This document shows positions 47,484-56,048 of a DNA stretch of 64,000 nucleotides, piece after piece; positions within the stretch are counted from its first letter, which is position 1, and each line of letters opens with the position of its first letter. The position numbers and the translations under genes were made by a program. The notes under the pieces were generated by a model that saw only the letters and a program-made list of their open reading frames with translations, was not told the origin of the DNA and searched no databases. Origin of the DNA: Paenibacillus sp. JNUCC32 (GTDB taxonomy: Bacteria; Bacillota; Bacilli; Paenibacillales; Paenibacillaceae). The DNA is taken from the NCBI RefSeq assembly GCF_014863545.1, contig NZ_CP062260.1:6225501-6289500 (forward strand), in the 5' to 3' direction.

Positions 47484-47662
47484 AGCGGTGGAAGAGACCA
47501 AGTTGTTACGCAAGAGGTTCGCGGTTGTAAGGGAGTTGGAGGATTCATTCAATAAGGTGTGATTGAAGATAGCTGTGGGATTCGTGTATGTACATGCTGG
47601 TTCATGAAAAAGAGCTTCTCGGAAAGAACGTGGGAGAGGGTTTATTGATATCCGTAATGAGT

Positions 47663-47698
47663 TGCGCACGCGTCATATCAAAACTTAACGCGTGCGCA
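47663..47698. repeat. 11-bp inverted repeat between convergent genes
   Basis: TGCGCACGCGT (47663-47673) and ACGCGTGCGCA (47688-47698) are perfectly complementary around a 14-base loop. No T-run follows on either strand, so it is not a canonical terminator, although its position between convergent genes is that of one. Confidence 0.65.
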
Positions 47699-47710
47699 TA
47701 CGGGAGACAT

Positions 47711-48919
47711 TTATGAAGAAAGAGAGCCTTTTTCTACAGGCTGCCCGCGAGACGGCCGCATCGTCCAATACGTAATGGCGGTCGTAATCAGCATTAAGAC
47801 GCCTGTCATTAAGAATACCGAGTGAATGTTAAAGATGCCGCTGATCATGCCGCCCGCGAGCGGCCCGGCCATCCCGCCGATTTGGTTGGCGGTTTGGTTG
47901 AGACTGAACGCGCGCCCGCGGAATTCGCTAGGCGTATGTTTGACCACAAGGCCGTTGAGTGCCGGGAACACGGCACAAAAGAACGCGCCGTAAGCAAAGC
48001 GGATGGCCGAGAATGCCCAAATGTTGCTGAACAGGATCTGGGCGAGCGATCCGATTCCGCTGGCGAGCAGGCCGATCAGCAGCACCTTTTGGAACCCGAT
48101 TTTATCGGCCAGGCGTCCCCAGCGGGCCGCAAACAGGATGCTGGCGATCCCGACGATGGAGAACACAAAGCCGGCAATCATCGAGGTATGCGATGAAGAG
48201 CCGCCGATCTGAGCGATATACAGCGGCAGTACGGGCTCGATCGTCATGACGGAGAACTGCGTCAGTACCGTAAGCATGAGCACGGTCATCAGCGCCTTGT
48301 TGTGTCCGGCGACCTTAAACGTGTTCATGACGGAGACGCGCTCTTTGCTGGGTACGAATTTCTCTTCTTTGACCCAGAATATGACGAGCAGCGTGGCTGC
48401 GAAGCACAGCATCCCTGCCAATCCGAATGCCATCCGGTTGCTGAACAGGGAGGCCAGGGTGCCTCCGATCATCGGGCCCATGATGCCGCCGGTTGCGGTG
48501 GCCGTGGACATCATGGAGAGGGCGTAGCCGACTTTTTTCTCGGGGGTATTGGTGCCTACGATCGCGATCGCGCCCGGAATAAAGCCGGAGAGCAGGCCTT
48601 GCAGCAGGCGGAGAATCAGCACTTGATACTCGTTCGTGACGAATGCCATCAGTACATAGATGACAAAGAGCACTAAGCCCGCGCGGATAATCATCGGTTT
48701 GCGTCCATATTTATCGCCGACGGCTCCCCAGAAGGGAGAGGACAAGGCGCCCGCAAAAAAAGCGGAACTGAACAGCAGTCCCGACCACAATTCCGTATGC
48801 TTGGTAACGCCGAGCTCAATCAGAAAAAGCGGGAGAAATGGTATGACCATCGAGAAGCTTGATGAAACGATAAATGAGCCGAACCATAGTATCCATAAAT
48901 TCTTTTTCCAACTTTCCAT
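47711..48919 (-). CDS. MFS multidrug efflux transporter (DHA1, MdtG-like)
   Basis: 402 residues, about 12 hydrophobic segments. Motif A is GAVGDKYGRKPM between segments 2 and 3, and the corresponding loop in the second half is WGRLADKIGFQKVL. The TM5 motif of antiporters is LLSGFIPGAIAIVGT. Such proteins export lipophilic drugs such as fosfomycin or quinolones, but the substrate cannot be read here. AGGAGATGA precedes ATG 48919. It is convergent with the TetM-like gene, and the two may be a small resistance pair. Confidence 0.92.
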   Translation of the reverse strand: MESWKKNLWILWFGSFIVSSSFSMVIPFLPLFLIELGVTKHTELWSGLLFSSAFFAGALSSPFWGAVGDKYGRKPMIIRAGLVLFVIYVLMAFVTNEYQVLILRLLQGLLSGFIPGAIAIVGTNTPEKKVGYALSMMSTATATGGIMGPMIGGTLASLFSNRMAFGLAGMLCFAATLLVIFWVKEEKFVPSKERVSVMNTFKVAGHNKALMTVLMLTVLTQFSVMTIEPVLPLYIAQIGGSSSHTSMIAGFVFSIVGIASILFAARWGRLADKIGFQKVLLIGLLASGIGSLAQILFSNIWAFSAIRFAYGAFFCAVFPALNGLVVKHTPSEFRGRAFSLNQTANQIGGMAGPLAGGMISGIFNIHSVFLMTGVLMLITTAITYWTMRPSRGQPVEKGSLSS

Positions 48920-49447
48920 GTCTTCTTCATCTCCTGATGTGCGATTTGTTGTACTCCTTCGAGCTTCGCCTCCTGTCTTTTTTAAATAAGTAATGGTGTA
49001 TGTATTACATGTATCAGAAATAAGAAAGTGTAAGCTTCATGGGCTTACCAGCCTTATTTTTGGAAGAAACGCTTCCTTTACATGTGGATCTTTCACTTGA
49101 GTAAGTACGTCGATAAACGTATGACTTTGCGGTCTCGATTGGTGTTCAGTCCATCCGTGCATCGGTTGAGGTCCCAACAGGGCGATCCGGATGCGGATAA
49201 AGCAAAACGCCCCCCCAATTTGGTAAACTGGAATCAACCAGACTACCGCACTAAAGCGAAAGGCGTGCAACTTCATCCTACACCACATGTTTTGGATTGG
49301 GAAGAGGCGGGGAATGGGGTTAGAGCGGTAGGCGGCTCATATGGGGATGAGGTGGAACCGCCGATTTATCGCATGAATAAAGGGCTTTCAGGATTCCATG
49401 AGACGAGGATGCAAGATCTTAAAAATTATTTTTTGGGGAGATCTGAT
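48920..49447. other. Divergent intergenic region upstream of MFS and alkylation-repair genes
   Basis: An ATGTATTACATGTAT stretch (near 49000-49014) has inverted-repeat character and could be an operator, but its arms are short. The frame of the alkylation-repair gene stays open back to 49082, yet the product there is not family-like, is rich in Pro and Arg and has no ribosome binding site at its start. Confidence 0.4.
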
Positions 49448-50545
49448 ATGAGAGAAACGCTGAAGGATCTATATTCGAATACATTATTCCAGCAAGTGAC
49501 CGACCGGCTGAAGGAGGCTTATCCGGCATTCGATGCGGACCGGTTCATGACGCTGATTCATAATGAAGCCTGGGAGCAGGAGGAGTTCAAGCAGCGCATC
49601 CGGCATATTACGCTGGCCTTAACGGACACGCTGCCTGCTTCTTACCCGGAAGCCGTCGGGATCCTGAAGCAGGTGGCTCCGCATTTCAGAGGCGTGGAAT
49701 ACGTGTTTTTTCCTGATTATGTCGAGGTGAACGGCATGGATGATCTGGAGACGTCGATGGGAGCTTTGGCGGTATTCACGCATTTTTCCACGGCGGAGTT
49801 TGCCGTCCGGCCTTTTATCATCCGGGACCAGGATCGGATGCTGGCCCAGATGATGACATGGGCGCAGTCCGATGACGAGCATCTGCGCCGATTGGCGAGT
49901 GAAGGCTGCAGACCGCGCCTGCCTTGGGCGCCGCAGCTGCCGGCCCTGATCAAGGATCCGCGCCCGGCGCTGCCGATTCTGGAGCAGCTGAAAGAGGACT
50001 CCTCCTTGTATGTTAGAAAAAGCGTCGCCAATCACTTGAACGATATCTCCAAGGATCACCCGGAGCTTGTGTTGGAGATCGCAGCCAAATGGTATGGCCG
50101 CCATCCGCTAACGGATTGGATCGTACGTCATGCGCTGCGTTCGCTGCTGCGAAAAGGGGATATCCGGGCACTGGCTATTTTCGGATACGAGGAGCTTGAG
50201 AAGCTGGAAGGACTGGAGGTGCGCGAGCTGCGCATCAAACGTTCCGTGATTACGATGGGGGACGATTTGGAGTTCGCTTTTCAGGTAGTCAACGAAACCG
50301 GCTATCCGATGGCGCTCCGCATCGATTACGAGATCGATTATATGAAGGCAAGCGGCAAGCTTGCGCCGAAACGCTATAAATGCTCGGACAAGATTTATGC
50401 GCCGGGATGCTGGAAGGTCGAGAAGAAGCAATCGTTTAAGCCGATTTCTACCCGCCGCTTCTATTCCGGCGATCACCGCCTTCACATCGTCGTGAACGGC
50501 AAGCGTTTGGCCAGCATGGATTTTGTGCTGGAGGGCGCGGAGTAA
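49448..50545 (+). CDS. DNA alkylation repair protein (HEAT-repeat, AlkD/YhaZ type)
   Basis: ATG 49448, preceded by GGGGAG, gives 365 residues; the 122-codon open extension upstream is rejected. The protein is all-helical: YSNTLFQQVTDRLKEAYPAF, then LHRRLASEG-type HEAT repeats, including DDEHLRRLASEGCRPRLPWA and LKEDSSLYVRKSVANHLND. These match the AlkD-like glycosylase family of Bacillus (YhaZ). AlkD excises N3- and N7-alkylated purines using HEAT repeats that wrap the DNA. The C-terminal 100 residues (VRELRIKRSVITMGDDLEFA to the end) are a beta-rich addition. The gene is monocistronic. Confidence 0.9.
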   Translation: MRETLKDLYSNTLFQQVTDRLKEAYPAFDADRFMTLIHNEAWEQEEFKQRIRHITLALTDTLPASYPEAVGILKQVAPHFRGVEYVFFPDYVEVNGMDDLETSMGALAVFTHFSTAEFAVRPFIIRDQDRMLAQMMTWAQSDDEHLRRLASEGCRPRLPWAPQLPALIKDPRPALPILEQLKEDSSLYVRKSVANHLNDISKDHPELVLEIAAKWYGRHPLTDWIVRHALRSLLRKGDIRALAIFGYEELEKLEGLEVRELRIKRSVITMGDDLEFAFQVVNETGYPMALRIDYEIDYMKASGKLAPKRYKCSDKIYAPGCWKVEKKQSFKPISTRRFYSGDHRLHIVVNGKRLASMDFVLEGAE

Positions 50546-50616
50546 GAGTAGGGGCGTGGTGCAGGGGATGTACTGGCAAACCTAGGGGCAGGTCGTGCAC
50601 AGATAAAACTGTAATG

Positions 50617-50660
50617 GAGGAATCCTGGAACCAGTTGAAGGATTGGGGCGATTCCTTTTT
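50617..50660 (+). terminator. Terminator after the alkylation-repair gene
   Basis: AGGAATC (50618-50624) pairs with GATTCCT (50650-50656), with a CTGG-AA-CCAG hairpin inside, then TTTTT. Confidence 0.6.
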
Positions 50661-50699
50661 AAAGTTTTGTACATCGTGTGCACTGCTCCCTGTGTGCAC

Positions 50700-50941
50700 G
50701 GTGCGTGGTCGTTGGGACATTCTTGGATGGCTGCCGACCGCTGAGATGTTAAGGAGATTCTGACTACAGGATTTTGAAATCCCAATGCGGCATCCCTGGC
50801 ATAAAGGTAAGGGAAAGTAATCTCCTTAGGCAGAGAAAAGAGAATTAAGAGCACTAGCCCCGCACGGTGATCATGCGCCAGTAACAGCCACAGAGGATCA
50901 TGTGAGGCAAGCTTTCCGATGGGAGGGCTTGTTTTTGTTTT
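50700..50941 (+). ncRNA. Candidate structured RNA upstream of the U32 gene
   Basis: Outermost, GTGCG near 50701 can pair with CGCAC (50861-50865). TAAGGAGATT (50750-50759) pairs perfectly with AATCTCCTTA (50819-50828). Inside it are GGATTTTGAAATCC (a self-hairpin) and TCCCT/AGGGA, so the core can form a three-way junction. CTGCC (50731-50735) can also pair with GGCAG (50829-50833). A terminator (50908-50941: CAAGCTTTCC/GGGAGGGCTTG, TTTTTGTTTT) ends it. I cannot match it to any known riboswitch or ncRNA class. The downstream gene starts 246 bases later. No promoter was identified. Confidence 0.5.
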
Positions 50942-51186
50942 GCACAAAACCGAGTGCCATGCGGATTATGGCAACACTATCAAATGTGTGGAAATCAAGT
51001 TAGCAGGTAGAAGAGAAGCCGGACTTTTGGTACACTAGATAAGTTGAAAAGCTTTAAAATGGTTTACAAACAATTGATATAGATGTCGGATGCCCTGTTC
51101 TATGAACATAGAGTATGGCTAGCAGGTTTCAATGGAAGAATAGTAGTACACAGCACGCCGGCTTGGACCGGTCTGGGAGGATATAG

Positions 51187-53700
51187 ATGGACACGAAAGC
51201 ACTACGAAGAGAAGACGTGGAGCTGCTGGCGCCGGCAGGGGATTGGGATTGCATGCGAGCCGCGGTGGCGAACGGGGCGGACGCGATCTTTTTTGGGGTC
51301 GAAAAATTTAATGCGCGCGCACGGGCGAACAATTTCCGGATGGACGAGCTGTCCGAAATTATGGCCTTTTTGCACAGTTATGGGGTTAAGGGGTTCCTGA
51401 CCTTCAATATTCTGGTGTTTGAGAACGAGTTGGAGGATGCCAAGGAGCTGATCGATGCGTGCGTGGATGCCGGCGTGGACGCGGTGATCGTGCAGGATCT
51501 GGGTTTGGTGAAAATGATTCGCGAGATTTCTCCGGATTTCCCGATCCACGGCTCAACGCAGATGACGATTACGTCGCCGGAGGCCGTCGAGTTTACGAAG
51601 CCGTTTAACATGGAACGCGTCGTGCTGGGACGCGAGAATAATTTGAAGCAAATCCAAAAGATCGGGGAGCAGGCGAAGCTGCCGATGGAGGTATTCGTGC
51701 ATGGTGCGCTATGCGTATCTTATTCGGGCCAATGCCTGACTTCCGAAATGTGGGGCGGCCGGTCCGCCAATCGCGGAGAGTGCGCGCAGGCCTGCCGTCT
51801 ACCGTACGATCTGATCGTGGATGGCGAGCAGAAGCCGATGGGCGATGTTGCTTACTTGCTCTCGCCAAAAGATCTGGCCGCGATCGATCTGATGCCGGAG
51901 CTGATTGAAGCGGGCGTGACCTCGTTCAAGATCGAGGGCCGTTTGAAGAGCCCGGAATACGTGGCTAACGTCGTGAGCAAGTACCGGAAGGCGATCGACC
52001 GGTATTTTGACGGCGAGGATGCGAGACCGAGTAAGGAAGAGGTTCGCGAGCTGCAGCAGAGCTTCTCCCGCGGCTTCACCCATGGCTTCCTGGATGGAAC
52101 GAACAATAAAAAGCTGGTCGAGGGCACGTTCCCGAAAAGCCGCGGCGTGTACCTCGGGCGGGTGGAGCAGATTCTGCGCGATGGGGTCGTCTGCAAGCTG
52201 GATGCACCGCTGAAGCGCGGGGACGGTATCGTGTTTGATGCCGGGGACCCAACGAAAAAAGAAGAAGGCGGACGCGTCTACGACGTGCGCCGCAAAGGCG
52301 TCAAGCTGGAGGGCGAAGCGCAGGAAGGCTGGATTGTCGATATCGTTCCCGGCCGGAGCGACGTAGACCTGCGCAAGCTGCATGTCGGCGATCGGATCTG
52401 GAAGACGAACGATCCGGCGCTGGATAAGCGCCTTCGTCAGACGTACGAGACGGAGAAGCCGTACCGGGTATTCCCGGTACATGTGCGGGTCAGCGGCCGT
52501 CCTGGACAGCCGCTGTCGACCTGGTGGACCGATGTGCAGAAAGGCACGACGGTCCAGGTGGATTCGGAGCTGGAACTGGAGATCGCCCAGAAGCGGCCGC
52601 TCAGCCAGGAGATCCTGGAGGAGCAGCTTGGCCGCCTGGGCGGAACGGTGTTCCAGCTTGAGGCACTCGACGTCGACCTGTACGGCGACGTCATCGTGCC
52701 GATTCGCGAGCTCAACAGCATCCGCCGCCGTGCGGTGGAGCTGCTCGCCGGCGAGCGGCCGAAGCCGCCCGTGTACGTGAAACGGGCGGTGTCGGTGTAT
52801 GGCGATGCGGCTGCGCCCGCAGCGCCCGTGGCCCGCGGTGAGGCGAAGCTCACCGCGCTGTGCCGCAGCCTCCCGCAGGTTGAGGCTGCGCTTGAGGCCG
52901 GCGTCGAGATGATCTACGCCGACTTCGAGTTCATCAAGCAGTTCCCGGCAGCGGTGGAAGCCGTGCGTGCAGCCGGTAAGCAGATTGCGCTGGCAACGCC
53001 GCGCATTCACATGCCGGGCGAGAACGGCTACCACAACAACATCCTGCGCCTCCAGCCGGACGCCGTGCTGGTGCGCAACACCGGTGCGCTGTATTTCTAC
53101 CTGCGCCACCGGATGGAGAACCCGGGGGCGAAGCATCCCCGGCTGATCGGCGACTTCTCCCTGAACATTGCCAACCACAAGGCGGTTGACCTGTTCGTCG
53201 AAGCCGGATGCGACGCCGTCACGCCTTCCTATGACCTGAACATCCAGCAGATGGTGGATCTTCTCGGGAAGGCCGACACATCCAAGATGGAGATCGTCAT
53301 CCATCAGCATCTGCCGATGTTCCATACGGAGCACTGCGTGTACTGTACCTTCCTCAGCGAAGGAACGGACTTCACTAACTGTGGACGTCCTTGTGAAGAG
53401 AGCCGCGTATCCCTACAGGACCGGATCGGCATGTCCCACCCGGTTCGAGTGGACGAAGGCTGTCGGAACACGGTGTACAATGCCATCGAGCAATCCGGCG
53501 CCGAGTACCTGGCCAACTTCATGGAGCTGGGCGTATCCAGCTACCGCGTTGAATTCCTCGAGGAAACGCCGGAGCAAGTCCACGAGGTCATCGATCTCTA
53601 CAACCGCGCCCTGCGAGGCGAGATCAGCGGCACTCAGGTGTGGAAGAAGCTGAAGGCGACCAACCAGCTTGGCGTTACGCGGGGGCAGCTGGTGAAGTAA
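51187..53700 (+). CDS. rlhA: U32 family peptidase / RlhA-type 23S rRNA C2501 hydroxylase
   Basis: 837 residues, GGGAGGAT five bases before ATG 51187. The U32 domain is at about 10-290 (ELLAPAGDWDCMRAAVANGA, with HGALCVSYSGQCLTSEMWGG and CAQACRLPY). A DUF3656-like region with linkers follows, and a second U32-like half lies at the C-terminus (IYADFEFIKQFPAAVEAVRA, with HCVYCTFL, CGRPCEE and CR). Conserved cysteines suggest an iron-sulphur cluster. E. coli RlhA (YdcP) makes 5-hydroxycytidine at C2501 of 23S rRNA. The function here is inferred from family, and this longer two-half form is usual in Firmicutes. Confidence 0.92.
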   Translation: MDTKALRREDVELLAPAGDWDCMRAAVANGADAIFFGVEKFNARARANNFRMDELSEIMAFLHSYGVKGFLTFNILVFENELEDAKELIDACVDAGVDAVIVQDLGLVKMIREISPDFPIHGSTQMTITSPEAVEFTKPFNMERVVLGRENNLKQIQKIGEQAKLPMEVFVHGALCVSYSGQCLTSEMWGGRSANRGECAQACRLPYDLIVDGEQKPMGDVAYLLSPKDLAAIDLMPELIEAGVTSFKIEGRLKSPEYVANVVSKYRKAIDRYFDGEDARPSKEEVRELQQSFSRGFTHGFLDGTNNKKLVEGTFPKSRGVYLGRVEQILRDGVVCKLDAPLKRGDGIVFDAGDPTKKEEGGRVYDVRRKGVKLEGEAQEGWIVDIVPGRSDVDLRKLHVGDRIWKTNDPALDKRLRQTYETEKPYRVFPVHVRVSGRPGQPLSTWWTDVQKGTTVQVDSELELEIAQKRPLSQEILEEQLGRLGGTVFQLEALDVDLYGDVIVPIRELNSIRRRAVELLAGERPKPPVYVKRAVSVYGDAAAPAAPVARGEAKLTALCRSLPQVEAALEAGVEMIYADFEFIKQFPAAVEAVRAAGKQIALATPRIHMPGENGYHNNILRLQPDAVLVRNTGALYFYLRHRMENPGAKHPRLIGDFSLNIANHKAVDLFVEAGCDAVTPSYDLNIQQMVDLLGKADTSKMEIVIHQHLPMFHTEHCVYCTFLSEGTDFTNCGRPCEESRVSLQDRIGMSHPVRVDEGCRNTVYNAIEQSGAEYLANFMELGVSSYRVEFLEETPEQVHEVIDLYNRALRGEISGTQVWKKLKATNQLGVTRGQLVK

Positions 53701-53740
53701 GGAAGCAGTACGCGGATTGCGTTTATACCGAGATAATATG

Positions 53741-53775
53741 AGGGAGTGATGCCAAGTTAGGCATCACTCCTTTTT
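53741..53775 (+). terminator. Terminator after the U32 gene
   Basis: GGAGTGATGCC pairs with GGCATCACTCC around AAGTTA, followed by five T. The stem includes the last codons and the loop contains the stop codon of the convergent acyltransferase gene. Confidence 0.85.
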
Positions 53776-54809
53776 GCGTCGGCACGCTTCGTTTCTGCGC
53801 GTTCATGGCGGTGCTTGGATCGATAATGGAATAGAAACCCGACGTTCGGCTCGACGATCCAACTGAAGCCGCGTTTGATCCAGGACGAGGATAGCAGCCA
53901 GGTTATGACTGCGCCGAGCAGAATCAGCAGCAGCTTGCCTCCCGTGGACCGGAACGCTTCGAACCAGCCCAGATGCTGCATCGTTTTGACGATAAACCCA
54001 TGAAGCAAAAAGACGTACATGGTATTCACCCCACGGTCCGTGAAGGGCGTTTCCGACCTCGGAATGAGGGAGAGGACGCATAGCCCCATGATGACGGTGA
54101 AGGCGTAGGTGATCATACGGTAGAGGCCTGCATACCACGAGTCCAAGCCAAACTCCAGGTAAGGCATCGCCCCGTAGAACCAGTTAGTTGGCAGGATCGG
54201 CGATATGACGTACAGCAAGACAAATCCGGAGGAAAGCAGGATGATCGAGAGCAGTTGTAATGGCCGGGCCTTGATGGCATCCAGCCATTCCCTTTTGAAA
54301 ACATACCCGATGAGAAAAAAGGGCAGGAAGTAAAGCGTGCGCGAAATGCTGGCGTAATAGTCGACATCGATCGAGTACCCGAGCATGATGGACATCGCGA
54401 AACAGACGACGAGCGGGTATTTGAGCATCAGCAGGTATGGCAGAAGCATTTTCCACAGCATCATGCTGAACAGGAACCACAGGATCCAATTGGGGTAAAA
54501 GTACGTGAAATCGATCCGATCCAAGCCTTGCATGTAATAGTCGAACAGGGTATAGAGCGTCTCGAATATGAAATACGGCACGACCAGTCCCGACAGCAGG
54601 CCGACGTATTGTTTGGGGGATTGAATGCATTTGGCGAAATAACCGGCCGCAAATATAAACAGCGGCATATGAAACGAGTAAATGAACTGATAGATCGCTC
54701 CCATCGCTGCTTCGCCGTTAAACGGCTCGATGAGATGCCCCACGACTACCAACAGGATCAGTATGAATTTGAGGTTATCGAAATAGGCGTCTCTCTCTTT
54801 CAACAGCAA
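53757..54809 (-). CDS. Acyltransferase 3 family membrane protein
   Basis: 350 residues from TTG 54809 (AAAGGAG five bases before) or TTG 54803. About ten hydrophobic segments and the family's starting motif RDAYFDNLKFILILLVVVGH, with the H in the membrane-proximal position, are visible. YSFHMPLFIFAAGYFAK and NTMYVFLLHGFIVKTM are hallmarks of the acyltransferase_3 group (OafA-like). These transfer acetyl or succinyl groups to surface polysaccharides or teichoic acids. Proximity to galU and the polysaccharide cluster fits such a role. Its stop codon lies in the loop of the downstream terminator. Confidence 0.9.
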   Translation of the reverse strand: MLLKERDAYFDNLKFILILLVVVGHLIEPFNGEAAMGAIYQFIYSFHMPLFIFAAGYFAKCIQSPKQYVGLLSGLVVPYFIFETLYTLFDYYMQGLDRIDFTYFYPNWILWFLFSMMLWKMLLPYLLMLKYPLVVCFAMSIMLGYSIDVDYYASISRTLYFLPFFLIGYVFKREWLDAIKARPLQLLSIILLSSGFVLLYVISPILPTNWFYGAMPYLEFGLDSWYAGLYRMITYAFTVIMGLCVLSLIPRSETPFTDRGVNTMYVFLLHGFIVKTMQHLGWFEAFRSTGGKLLLILLGAVITWLLSSSWIKRGFSWIVEPNVGFLFHYRSKHRHERAETKRADAKRSDA

Positions 54810-55097
54810 CCAGCTCCTTTGGCTTTTCGGTCCATCGAAGTTTCGTACTAGTATATCGGACGGTAAGGGGGCTTTCCATGGTTAAAGTTGGAAGGTATTG
54901 TCTCCAGTTTTCTGTCTCTCCTTGAAAAAGCCACATCAAAACCGATAAGTGAAGGGAGGGGCAACTCGGCCTAAGCGGCAAGGCCACGAACAATAAGCCG
55001 CCTGCCTTAGACAAAAACCGATTTTAATCGATGGGTTAGCCGGACTCATGATACAATGTCATCAATATGGGACACTTACGGGAATGGAGAAGATAGG
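54810..55097. other. Intergenic region before galU
   Basis: Imperfect hairpins (CTAAGCGGCAAGGC with GCCGCCTGCCTTAG around 54970-55016) are present, but no class can be assigned. The galU promoter lies at its right end. Confidence 0.4.
55049..55057 (+). promoter_or_regulatory. Extended -10 promoter of galU
   Basis: TGATACAAT (TGn followed by TACAAT at 55052-55057). There is no strong -35. Transcription would start near 55064, which excludes the in-frame upstream start at 55056 and supports ATG 55098. Confidence 0.55.
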
Positions 55098-55970
55098 ATG
55101 AACATTCGAAAAGCGATCATACCGGCCGCTGGGCTTGGTACGCGGTTCCTGCCGGCCACGAAAGCGATGCCGAAAGAGATGCTACCTATTGTGGACAAGC
55201 CGACCATACAATACATCATCGAGGAAGCGGTCGCTTCCGGCATCGAGGACATTATCATTGTGACGGGTAAGGGGAAGCGGGCGATTGAGGATCATTTTGA
55301 TTCATCATTTGAGCTGGAACATAACCTAGCTGAGAAAGGGAAATGGAGCCTCCTTGAAGAAGTGCGTAAGCCCTCCAACATGGCAGATATCCATTATATT
55401 CGGCAAAAAGAGCCCAAGGGGCTGGGTCATGCCATTTGGTGCGCACGCAAATTCATCGGGGACGAGCCGTTTGCGGTGCTGCTCGGCGACGACATCGTGG
55501 AGTCGGAAGTACCTTGCCTAAAACAGATGATGAAGGTCTACGACACCTACCAATCTGCCATTGTGGGCGTTCAGCCCGTCGATTGGAATGAAGTCGATCG
55601 GTACGGGATCGTAGATGGACTTCAGAAATCAAACCGAATCTATGAAACATCGAGATTGGTAGAGAAGCCATCCCGTGCCGAGGCGCCTTCCAACCTAGCC
55701 ATCATGGGCCGCTATATTTTGCCGCCGGATATCTTCGACTTACTGGAGAATCAAGAGGTTGGGAAGAACGGAGAAATTCAGCTGACTGATGCGCTTTCCA
55801 CCTTAGCTCATCGGAGTCCGATCTATGCATATCACTTTGACGGGATGCGCCATGATGTCGGCGAGAAGTTAGGTTTTATTGAGACCAGCATTCATTATGC
55901 ATTGCAGCGTGAAGAGTTAAGAGATGATTTGCTTGCTTATTTGAGTGGGGTTTTGGCGAAGGTTCAGTAG
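55098..55970 (+). CDS. galU: UTP-glucose-1-phosphate uridylyltransferase
   Basis: Makes UDP-glucose, precursor of teichoic acid glucosylation, glycolipids and exopolysaccharide. 290 residues, normal length (B. subtilis GtaB). The nucleotide motif is [20 protein letters not shown], with [20 protein letters not shown] and VLLGDDIVE as substrate and metal-binding segments. GGAGAAG upstream of ATG 55098 serves as a ribosome binding site. It directly precedes the polysaccharide cluster and may feed it. Confidence 0.97.
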   Translation: MNIRKAIIPAAGLGTRFLPATKAMPKEMLPIVDKPTIQYIIEEAVASGIEDIIIVTGKGKRAIEDHFDSSFELEHNLAEKGKWSLLEEVRKPSNMADIHYIRQKEPKGLGHAIWCARKFIGDEPFAVLLGDDIVESEVPCLKQMMKVYDTYQSAIVGVQPVDWNEVDRYGIVDGLQKSNRIYETSRLVEKPSRAEAPSNLAIMGRYILPPDIFDLLENQEVGKNGEIQLTDALSTLAHRSPIYAYHFDGMRHDVGEKLGFIETSIHYALQREELRDDLLAYLSGVLAKVQ

Positions 55971-55996
55971 AGTAATCTAATAAGACTTAACATATG

Positions 55997-56046
55997 AAAA
56001 AAGGGACAGTTGGGTAGAGGTTTTCTACCACGAACTGTCCCATTTT
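55997..56046. terminator. Bidirectional terminator between galU and the O-antigen-ligase gene
   Basis: GGGACAGTT (56003-56011) pairs with AACTGTCCC (56033-56041), with GGTAGA/TCTACC inside, with A-rich and T-rich flanks for both directions. Confidence 0.87.
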
Positions 56047-56048
56047 AA

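Larger units (their letters stand above)
50546..51186. other. Long gene-free stretch with several strong RNA structures
   Basis: It contains a terminator for the upstream gene (50617-50660), a structured region (50700-50905) and a second terminator (50908-50941). The last 240 bases before the U32 gene hold no feature I can support. No protein-coding gene is seen. Confidence 0.6.

Noticed and set aside
49082..49447. 122-codon N-terminal extension of the alkylation-repair gene
   Set aside because: Pro/Arg-rich chance frame without a ribosome binding site; ATG 49448 has GGGGAG and gives the normal length.
50741..50815. TPP riboswitch similarity (CTGAGATG and AGGGAA)
   Set aside because: The words occur, but the order and the other conserved bulges do not match; the downstream gene is not a thiamin gene.
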